Positions 1 through 4,862 of a stretch of 5,153 nucleotides of DNA are shown here, in pieces. Source of the stretch: Actinomycetota bacterium. GTDB lineage: Bacteria > Actinomycetota > Thermoleophilia > Gaiellales > Gaiellaceae. The first letter of the stretch is position 1; every line of letters starts with the position of its first letter. Location: positions 1-5,153 of the forward strand of contig JAFAIV010000211.1 of assembly GCA_019236545.1 (NCBI GenBank), given 5' to 3'. The position numbers and the translations under genes are program-made. The notes below the pieces were generated by a model, which was given only the letters and a program-made list of their open reading frames with translations, had not been told where the DNA came from and made no database searches.

Positions 1-1416
1 TACGTCGGCCTGAGCGTCCCGTTCGCGTTCGCGATGGGCGCGCTCCTCTCGAAGCGGACGGACGAGCGTTGGATCGTGATGACGCGCCGCTGGACGCTCG
101 CCGCGTGGACGTTCCTCGGCGTCGGCCAGCTCCTCGGAGCCCACTGGGCGTACGTCGAGATCGGCTGGGGCGGCTACTACGCGTGGGACCCGGTCGAGAA
201 CGCGGCGCTGATGCCGTGGCTCGCGTCGACCGCGTTCCTGCACTCGGTGATGATCCAGGAGAAGCGCGGGATGCTGAAGGTCTGGAACATGATCCTCGTC
301 GCGCTCGCGTTCTGCCTCTCGCTGTTCGGGACGTTCCTGACGCGCAGCGGCGTCGTGAACTCGATCCACTCGTTCTCGCAGAGCCCGATCGGCGGCTGGT
401 TCCTCGCCTTCATCGTCCTGATGGTCGCGCTGTCGGTGGCGCTGATCTACGCGCGGCTGCCGCTGCTGCGCGCGCGGACGAAGCTCGAGTCGCTCGTCTC
501 GCGGGAGGCGACGTTCCTCTACAACAACCTGCTCCTGGTCGCGCTCTGCCTGACCATCCTCTGGGGCGTCGTCTACCCGATCCTCACGCAGGCGCTCGGC
601 GAGACGCGCTCGGTGTCGAAGCCGTACTACGACTTCTTCCTGCACACGTTCGGGCTGCCGCTGCTGCTGCTGATGGGGCTCGGCCCGCTCGTCGCGTGGC
701 GGCGCGCGTCGCTGCGCTCACTGGGGAGGACGTTCGCGTGGCCGTTCGCGGCCGCGGTCGTGACGGGTGGCGTCCTGCTCGCGCTCGGCTTCGGCAGCTC
801 GCTGCCGGGGCTGCTCGCGTACACGTTCTCCGCGTTCGTCGCCGGCTCGATCGTGCTCGAGTTCGTGCGCGGCCGGGCGGCGACCGGTTCGGTCGTGCGG
901 CTCGTGCGCCGGAACCGGCGGCGCTACGGCGGCTACGTCGTCCACGCGGCGGTCGTCCTTCTCGCGATCGGGATCGCCGGCTCGAGCGCGTACCAGACCC
1001 AGCGCGAGCAGGTGCTGAAGCCGGGCCAGTCGCTCGAGGTGGCGGGGTGGACCCTCACGTACGCGTCGAGCTCGAACGTCCGCGGCCCGAACTACACCGG
1101 CTTCCGCGCCGCTGTCGACCTCTCGCGCGGCGGCTCGCACGTCACGACGCTCGACCCGGGGATCAACGAGTACGCGATCGAGGGGCCGTCGAACGAGGTC
1201 TCGATCCACCACGACTGGCGCTCGATCGGCGACGTCTTCACGAGCGCGCAGCTCCTGAAGGACGGCTCGATCGACCTGAAGGTGTTCGTGAAGCCGCTGA
1301 TCAACCTCATCTGGATCGCCGGCTTCGTCTTCGTCTTCGGCTCGCTGATCGCGCTCTGGCCGGACGCCGTCGAGGAGCGCCGCCTCGCCGAGCGGTACGC
1401 CGCTGCGCCCGCGTGA
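1..1416 (+). CDS. ccmF: Cytochrome c haem lyase subunit CcmF, 5'-truncated
   Basis: This is the membrane subunit of the System I cytochrome c maturation haem lyase, which joins haem delivered by CcmE to apocytochrome CXXCH motifs on the outer face of the membrane. The frame is open from base 1, so the start lies outside. By alignment from memory with E. coli CcmF, about 180 N-terminal residues are missing, including the first periplasmic haem-ligand histidine. The 471 visible residues hold about ten membrane helices. The tryptophan-rich WWD haem-handling motif (WGGYYAWDPVEN) is at residues 56-67. Three histidines match the other conserved E. coli ones: H81 (FLHS), H123 (SIHSF) and H315 (VVHAA). 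A soluble outer domain spans about 335-430, followed by a last helix (PLINLIWIAGFVF) and a short charged tail. No frameshift or missing motif is seen. The next gene starts inside the stop codon, so translation is probably coupled. Confidence 0.95.
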   Translation, partial: YVGLSVPFAFAMGALLSKRTDERWIVMTRRWTLAAWTFLGVGQLLGAHWAYVEIGWGGYYAWDPVENAALMPWLASTAFLHSVMIQEKRGMLKVWNMILVALAFCLSLFGTFLTRSGVVNSIHSFSQSPIGGWFLAFIVLMVALSVALIYARLPLLRARTKLESLVSREATFLYNNLLLVALCLTILWGVVYPILTQALGETRSVSKPYYDFFLHTFGLPLLLLMGLGPLVAWRRASLRSLGRTFAWPFAAAVVTGGVLLALGFGSSLPGLLAYTFSAFVAGSIVLEFVRGRAATGSVVRLVRRNRRRYGGYVVHAAVVLLAIGIAGSSAYQTQREQVLKPGQSLEVAGWTLTYASSSNVRGPNYTGFRAAVDLSRGGSHVTTLDPGINEYAIEGPSNEVSIHHDWRSIGDVFTSAQLLKDGSIDLKVFVKPLINLIWIAGFVFVFGSLIALWPDAVEERRLAERYAAAPA

Positions 1417-1751
1417 CCTGGGCGTACGTCCTGGCGGCCGCGATCGTGGTCGTCGCCGTCGTCTTCGTCGCGCGTCCGTTCCTCCGCGACCCGGCGCCGC
1501 GCAGCGACCGGCTCGGCGAGCTCGGCCCGGAGGAGCGCCGCCGGCTCGGCCTCGTCGAGGAGCGCGACCGCGCGCTCGACGCGCTCCGCGAGCTCGAGTT
1601 CGACCATCGCACGGGCAAGGTCTCGGACGAGGACTACCGCGCGCAGGTCGGCCCGCTGCGGCGCCAGGCCGCGCAGGCGTTGAAAGCCCTGGAAACGGGC
1701 AACGACGGGGTGGATGAGCGCGGCGCCCCAGACATTCCGCGAGTGCCCTAG
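1413..1751 (+). CDS. Short CcmI-like membrane protein of the cytochrome c maturation cluster
   Basis: The protein has 112 residues. An N-terminal membrane helix (about 3-21, WAYVLAAAIVVVAVVFVARP) is followed by a charged cytoplasmic region predicted to be helical. The segment ALRELEFDHRTGKVSDEDY matches the pattern after the first helix of CcmI/CycH proteins (ELEaDlaaGklsxeeY). CcmI presents apocytochrome to the haem lyase, and in proteobacteria it continues into tetratricopeptide repeats; here those repeats are absent. I chose the GTG at 1413 because its GTGA overlaps the ccmF TGA and puts the helix at the very N terminus. There is no Shine-Dalgarno sequence, which fits translational re-initiation. 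The last 13 codons overlap the next gene. The assignment rests on position plus this short motif, so a role in cytochrome c maturation is an inference. Confidence 0.8.
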   Translation: MTWAYVLAAAIVVVAVVFVARPFLRDPAPRSDRLGELGPEERRRLGLVEERDRALDALRELEFDHRTGKVSDEDYRAQVGPLRRQAAQALKALETGNDGVDERGAPDIPRVP

Positions 1752-2502
1752 GTGCGGCCTCGAGCCGCCGACCGCGGCCCGGTTCTGCCCCGGCTGCGGC
1801 GCCGCGCTCGATCCCGAGCTCGCGCCCGTGCACGAACACGCGCCCGGGCCGGTGAACGTCCAGCGCGCGCACGCGCACTGGCTCGGCATCCCGGCGCCGC
1901 TCGTTCTCCTCTGCGTCGGCTTCGCCGCACTCGGCGGGGCGATCGGCCTCTTCGCCTCCGGTCATTGGCCGTTCGGGCTCGTGTTGCTCGGCGTCGCCGC
2001 GCTCGTGCTCGCTGCCTACGGCGAGCTCTCGTTCCGCGAGAGCGCCGTCGGCCGGCGCTCGTCGCTGCTCGTCTCGGACGGTCGCGAGCGCGCGACGACG
2101 TGGAGCGAGGTCTGGCGCGCCCGCTTCGAGGAGCTCCTCCACCGCCACCGCGCGCGCACGCAGCTCGACGACATCGAGCTGGAGCGGCGCCCCGCGCTCC
2201 AGGAGCTCGGCCGGGCGGTCTACGAGGGAGACGAGGCGGCGGCGCTCGCGGCGACCGCACGGCTGCAGGACCTCGACGAGCGAAAGGCGCGCGTGGAACG
2301 GGAGCTCGAGGAGAAGTTGGCGGAACGGGACGAGAGGATTCGCCAGGCGCGCTTCCCGGTACAGGACACCGTGATGGTCGCCCCGAACGAGCCGAGCGCT
2401 CCGTACCCGCCGCCCGACGAGGGGACTCCGCCGACGCCGGCGCCCGTCCCCGAGCCGTACCCGCCGCCCGACGAGGGCACCCCGCCGACGCCCGAGGAAT
2501 AG
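1714..2502 (+). CDS. Zinc-ribbon membrane protein with coiled coil and proline-rich tail, function unknown
   Basis: The product has 262 residues and I do not recognise a named family. In order: a zinc ribbon with two CPxCG knuckles (C11, C14, C25, C28); a His-containing linker with HEH and HAH; two membrane helices at about 60-82 and 86-103; a long charged, probably coiled-coil region at about 115-217; and a tail in which PYPPPDEGTPPTP occurs twice. The ATG at 1714 is preceded at once by GGGGTGG (1707-1713), a usable but very close ribosome-binding site. It overlaps the CcmI-like gene by 38 bases in another frame, so the two are probably co-translated. Such zinc-ribbon plus membrane-helix proteins are common as small envelope or regulatory adaptors. 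The location beside ccmF is suggestive of cytochrome or envelope work but does not establish it. Confidence 0.85.
   Translation: MSAAPQTFRECPRCGLEPPTAARFCPGCGAALDPELAPVHEHAPGPVNVQRAHAHWLGIPAPLVLLCVGFAALGGAIGLFASGHWPFGLVLLGVAALVLAAYGELSFRESAVGRRSSLLVSDGRERATTWSEVWRARFEELLHRHRARTQLDDIELERRPALQELGRAVYEGDEAAALAATARLQDLDERKARVERELEEKLAERDERIRQARFPVQDTVMVAPNEPSAPYPPPDEGTPPTPAPVPEPYPPPDEGTPPTPEE
2401..2492 (+). repeat. Two-copy direct repeat encoding PYPPPDEGTPPTP
   Basis: Two 38-base units, 2401-2438 and 2455-2492, lie 54 bases (18 codons) apart inside the 3' end of the zinc-ribbon gene. They differ at two bases, both synonymous (GGG ACT against GGC ACC). The spacer encodes the short PVPE-type linker. 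The intact peptide with only silent changes suggests a recent in-frame duplication or selection for the peptide itself. Confidence 0.9.
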
Positions 2503-2529
2503 CCGGAGCGAGGGCGAAGATGGGCGAGG

Positions 2530-3747
2530 ATGGCTCGCCGTCTGCTGCTCCTGCTCGCGCTCGCGCTCGTCCTCGTGGCAAACCCGGCTGCGAGCTTCGC
2601 CGGCAACGGCGACCTCGGCTCGAAGAAGGCGAGCATCGACGCGCAGCTCTCGACCGTCCAGGAGCAGCTCGCCGCGTCCCGCGCGAAGGCCGCCACGCTC
2701 TCTGGCCAGGTTGCGACCCTCACGAAGAGCATCCACGTCCTCGAGGCGAAGGTCGGCGACGTCTCCGGGCAGCTCGCCGCGCTCCAGAAGGACATCGCGC
2801 TCCACCGGCTGCGGCTCCAGAAGCTCGACGCGCTCTACCGCCTCCAGTCCCAGCGCCTGACGAGCCTCAGGCACCAGTACTCGCTCGCGGTCGAGCGCCT
2901 CGACCAGCGGCTCGTCTCCATCTACCAGAGCCCGAACCCGTCCACGATCGACGTCCTCCTCGCCGCGCGGAGCTTCCAGGACGTCCTCGACCAGGTGCAG
3001 TACCTCGGCGCGATCGCGAACCAGGACAAGCACATCGCGTCCGAGGTGGCGACGGCGAGGGCGCAGGTCGCGGCGGCGCGATCGCACACGGCCCAGGTGC
3101 GGCAGACGGTGCAGGTCGAGACCCAGGTCGTCGCCGGCCGCGCGCAGCAGGTGCAGATCCTCCAGGCGCAGCTGCTCACGAGCCAGCACCACCTCGCCGG
3201 CGCGCGCGCGAGCAAGGCCGGGGCGCTCGCCGCGACGAAGGTGCAGATCCAGCAGGAGGTCGGCGAGTCGCAGGCGCTCCAGTCCGCGAGCGACCAGATC
3301 GCCGCCGAGCTCCGCGCCGCCGCGCAGAAGGACCAGGGCGGCGGTACCGACACGACGGCGCCCCCGTCGTCCCCGTCCGGCGCGCCGCACTTCATCTGGC
3401 CGGTCAACGGCCCGATCACGAGCCCGTTCGGGATGCGCTGGGGGACGCTCCACCCGGGGATCGACATCGGCGTCCCCGAGGGCACGCCCGTCCACGCGGC
3501 CGCGGCCGGAAAGGTCATCTACTGCGGCTGGGAGAGCGGCTACGGCAACCTCGTCGTGATCGATCACGGCGGCGGCTACGCGACGGCGTACGGCCACAAC
3601 ACGCGCGTCGCCGTCTCCTGCGGGCAGAACGTCGCGCAGGGCGACGTGATCGCGTACTCCGGCTGCACCGGTTTCTGCACCGGCCCGCACGTGCACTTCG
3701 AGGTGCGCGTGAACGGGAGCCCGGTCGACCCGCTCGGCTACCTGTAG
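2530..3747 (+). CDS. Secreted M23 peptidoglycan endopeptidase with coiled-coil regulatory region (EnvC/PcsB/CwlO-like layout)
   Basis: This 405-residue exported zinc metallopeptidase should cut cross-link peptides in peptidoglycan. Residues 1-24 form a signal peptide (MARR, a leucine/alanine core, likely cleavage after ASFA). Two coiled-coil stretches follow, about 30-115 and 155-265. Between them lies RLVSIYQSPNPSTIDVLLAA, then RSFQDVLDQVQYL, a pattern known from PcsB/CwlO-type hydrolases controlled by FtsEX. A Gly/Thr/Pro/Ser linker (about 270-285) leads to the M23 domain (about 288-400). By analogy with LytM, the zinc ligands are H308 and D312 (HPGID) and H389, and the catalytic histidines are H356 (AYGH) and H387 (HVH). 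All are present, so it should be active. Four cysteines (C332, C364, C379, C383) surround the site. It starts 27 bases after the previous gene; purine-rich GGGCGAGG directly precedes the ATG. FtsEX control is inferred from architecture only. Confidence 0.93.
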   Translation: MARRLLLLLALALVLVANPAASFAGNGDLGSKKASIDAQLSTVQEQLAASRAKAATLSGQVATLTKSIHVLEAKVGDVSGQLAALQKDIALHRLRLQKLDALYRLQSQRLTSLRHQYSLAVERLDQRLVSIYQSPNPSTIDVLLAARSFQDVLDQVQYLGAIANQDKHIASEVATARAQVAAARSHTAQVRQTVQVETQVVAGRAQQVQILQAQLLTSQHHLAGARASKAGALAATKVQIQQEVGESQALQSASDQIAAELRAAAQKDQGGGTDTTAPPSSPSGAPHFIWPVNGPITSPFGMRWGTLHPGIDIGVPEGTPVHAAAAGKVIYCGWESGYGNLVVIDHGGGYATAYGHNTRVAVSCGQNVAQGDVIAYSGCTGFCTGPHVHFEVRVNGSPVDPLGYL

Positions 3748-3769
3748 CCGTAACCCCATCCGAGAGTCG

Positions 3770-3799
3770 GTCGTTTATCTCTTGAAAGAGATAAGCGAC
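3770..3799. terminator. AT-rich perfect hairpin downstream of the M23 gene
   Basis: Bases 3770-3782 (GTCGTTTATCTCT) pair with 3787-3799 (AGAGATAAGCGAC) over 13 pairs, one of them G-T, around a TGAA loop. It begins 22 bases after the M23 stop codon in a convergent gap, so a role in ending transcription or protecting the 3' end is likely. No T-run follows on either strand, so it is not a textbook intrinsic terminator. The dyad core TTATCTCTTGAAAGAGATAA could alternatively be a protein-binding operator. Confidence 0.6.
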
Positions 3800-3832
3800 G
3801 GGCATCCCCCCGGTGCACCTCACACAAGTCAG

Positions 3833-3848
3833 GTCGTCTCCCGACGAC
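3833..3848. repeat. Small inverted repeat, GTCGTC-TCCC-GACGAC
   Basis: A 6-bp perfect stem with a TCCC loop, lying between the AT-rich hairpin and the larger GC hairpin. It can form on either transcript. By itself it is short and could be chance, but with its two neighbours it makes three stems in about 110 bases. Confidence 0.45.
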
Positions 3849-3849
3849 A

Positions 3850-3884
3850 GCCGGCCGTCTCCCCCGGGGCGGCCGGCCCCTTTA
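3850..3884 (+). terminator. GC-rich hairpin followed by a short T-tract, likely terminator
   Basis: Bases 3850-3861 (GCCGGCCGTCTC) pair with 3866-3877 (GGGGCGGCCGGC) over 12 pairs, two of them G-T, around a CCCC loop. CCCTTTA follows on the + strand. This is a strong stem with a weak T-tract, consistent with a terminator for the rightward M23 transcript. The TTA of this tract is the complement of the stop codon of the leftward gene, so the same hairpin also lies directly behind that gene and may act in both directions. Confidence 0.5.
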
Positions 3885-4436
3885 GTGGGGCCGCAGGTCG
3901 AGCAGCCGCAGGTCGGGCAGCTCGCGGTAGCGCTCGTCGAGGTCGAACCCGTAGCCGACGAACAGCTCGTCCGGGACGACGAAGCCGACGTAGCGCACCG
4001 GCAGGTCGTCGACGAGGCGCCGGTACGGCCTGTCGAGCAGTGTCACCGCGGCGACCGAGGCCGGCTCGCGCAGCTCGAACGTACGCGTCAGGTAGTTGAG
4101 CGTCAGCCCGGTGTCCACGACGTCCTCGACGACGAGCACGTGCCGCCCCTGGATGTCGAGGTCGAGGTCCTTGAGCACGCGGATCTGCTCGTGGCCGCCC
4201 ATGTGCGCGCTGCCGTAGCCGGCGAGCTCGATGAAGTCGAGCCCGTGCAGGATCGGGATCGCGCGCGAGAGATCGGCGATGAAGACGAGCGACGCCTTCA
4301 GCGAGCCGACGAGCAGCGGCTCGAGCCCGGCGTAGTCGCGCGCGATCTCAGCGCCGAGCTCCTTGACGCGCGCGGCGATCTCGGCCGCGGTGAGATAGAT
4401 CTCCCCGATCCGCCGGTCGGCGGCGAAGCGGTCAGC
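3882..4436 (-). CDS. Hypoxanthine phosphoribosyltransferase-like protein, no standard start codon
   Basis: The reading resembles Hpt, which makes IMP or GMP from a purine base and PRPP in the cytosol. Counting from codon 4436-4434 as residue 1, it matches Hpt from the N terminus (IGEIYLTAAEIAARV, from residue 10) through the PRPP loop VVEDVVDTGLTL (E104, D105, D108) to VGYGFDLDERYR near the end. The 184 residues fit the family's usual 175-190. No ATG, GTG or TTG occurs in frame between the upstream stop (4569-4571) and the internal ATG at 4200-4202. Starting at 4202 gives only 106 residues and loses half the fold, so it is an unlikely start. Candidates are ATT at 4455-4457, ATC at 4407-4409, a +1 frameshift from the overlapping upstream gene, or a sequence error. 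The 5' end given here is approximate. Several substrate-pocket residues differ from standard Hpt, so substrate and activity are uncertain. Confidence 0.8.
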   Translation of the reverse strand, partial: ADRFAADRRIGEIYLTAAEIAARVKELGAEIARDYAGLEPLLVGSLKASLVFIADLSRAIPILHGLDFIELAGYGSAHMGGHEQIRVLKDLDLDIQGRHVLVVEDVVDTGLTLNYLTRTFELREPASVAAVTLLDRPYRRLVDDLPVRYVGFVVPDELFVGYGFDLDERYRELPDLRLLDLRPH

Positions 4437-4800
4437 TCGCGAGGTCGAGGTGGAAATGCTGTGCGAGGCGCTCCAGGTCGCGCCGGTAGAAGAGCTTGAT
4501 CTTGACGTCGGGATACCGCTCGCGGAGCTTCCGCAGCTTCCGGTTCTTCCGCGTGACGAGCGACTGCTTCATGACGGTGATCTCGACGTAGAGGTCCTGA
4601 TCGGGGAGGTAGAAGTCCGGCGTGAACGCCTCGGTCACCCGGCCGTCGTCGTCCTGCTCGAGCACGAACGTTCTCGGCTCGTATTCCCAGGGGACGCCGT
4701 AGTAATCGAGCACCTTTGCGCACTCGAGCTCGGCGGGGCTCGCGAAACGCGGCGGTTCGGAGCCTCGATATGCCTGGAAAACAGGGACGTCCAGCCCCAT
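4432..4800 (-). CDS. Small PD-(D/E)XK nuclease-like protein, function unknown
   Basis: The product has 122 residues. The layout follows the PD-(D/E)XK nuclease fold: an N-terminal helix with a glutamate (SPAELE, E24/E26), a strand (WEYEPRTFVLE), then TPDFYLP (P61-D62), a short hairpin, and YVEIT (E73). A basic helix (TRKNRKLRKLRERYP, 83-97) and a strand (VKIKLFYR) close it. The lysine of the usual E-x-K is a threonine (T75), with K78 or K85 as possible stand-ins. It may be a nuclease with a moved lysine or a non-catalytic nucleic-acid binder. The ATG at 4798-4800 is the first start in frame and has no clear Shine-Dalgarno sequence. A TACCGT element lies 8 bases upstream, consistent with a leaderless transcript. 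Its end overlaps the phosphoribosyltransferase reading, so both are probably one operon. The fold call is by eye. Confidence 0.75.
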   Translation of the reverse strand: MGLDVPVFQAYRGSEPPRFASPAELECAKVLDYYGVPWEYEPRTFVLEQDDDGRVTEAFTPDFYLPDQDLYVEITVMKQSLVTRKNRKLRKLRERYPDVKIKLFYRRDLERLAQHFHLDLAS

Positions 4801-4808
4801 CGCCAGGC

Positions 4809-4814
4809 ACGGTA
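4809..4814 (-). promoter_or_regulatory. Candidate -10 element TACCGT for the leftward operon
   Basis: On the - strand TACCGT fits the TANNNT form of the actinobacterial -10 box and ends 8 bases before the ATG of the nuclease-like gene. That spacing would place the transcript start at or very near the ATG, which matches the lack of a Shine-Dalgarno sequence. No convincing -35 is seen. Confidence 0.35.
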
Positions 4815-4848
4815 CCGACCGCGTCGGACGCCGAAACAGGCGGTGGGT

Positions 4849-4854
4849 TAGCGT
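4849..4854 (+). promoter_or_regulatory. Candidate -10 element TAGCGT for the metallophosphoesterase gene
   Basis: TAGCGT fits TANNNT and ends 8 bases before the ATG at 4863, the same spacing as the opposite-strand element. The gene again lacks a Shine-Dalgarno sequence, so a leaderless transcript is likely. TCGGAC at 4824-4829 is at best a poor -35 at long spacing. Confidence 0.35.
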
Positions 4855-4862
4855 TCGGCGAC

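Noticed and set aside
69..1412. Upstream extension of the CcmI-like reading frame back to a TTG at 69.
   Set aside because: It lies wholly inside ccmF in another frame and its translation is Arg/Ala/Asp low complexity. The membrane helix that identifies the protein begins at the GTG at 1413.
2461..2529. A possible promoter in the 27-base gap before the M23 gene.
   Set aside because: No -10 or -35 elements could be picked out. The gap is purine-rich and explained by ribosome binding within an operon.
718..3759. A 1013-codon open frame on the - strand opposite ccmF through the M23 gene.
   Set aside because: It is antisense to four genes with clear protein features. Its translation is Arg/Ala/Glu-rich low complexity with no domain, as expected from GC-rich codon bias.
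1752..3785. A 677-codon + strand open frame across the zinc-ribbon and M23 genes.
   Set aside because: It is an Arg/Ala/Pro-rich shadow of two genes with signal peptide, zinc knuckles and M23 motifs in other frames.
3748..3881. A riboswitch, including a cyclic di-AMP type often linked to cell-wall hydrolases.
   Set aside because: The region lies downstream of the hydrolase gene rather than in its leader, and I could not match a conserved riboswitch core on either strand.
3813..4851. Two + strand open frames (3813-4499 and 4450-4851) opposite the Hpt-like and nuclease-like genes.
   Set aside because: The translations are Glu/Val/Asp/Arg-rich antisense shadows. The - strand carries the PRPP loop and the PD-(D/E)XK-type pattern.
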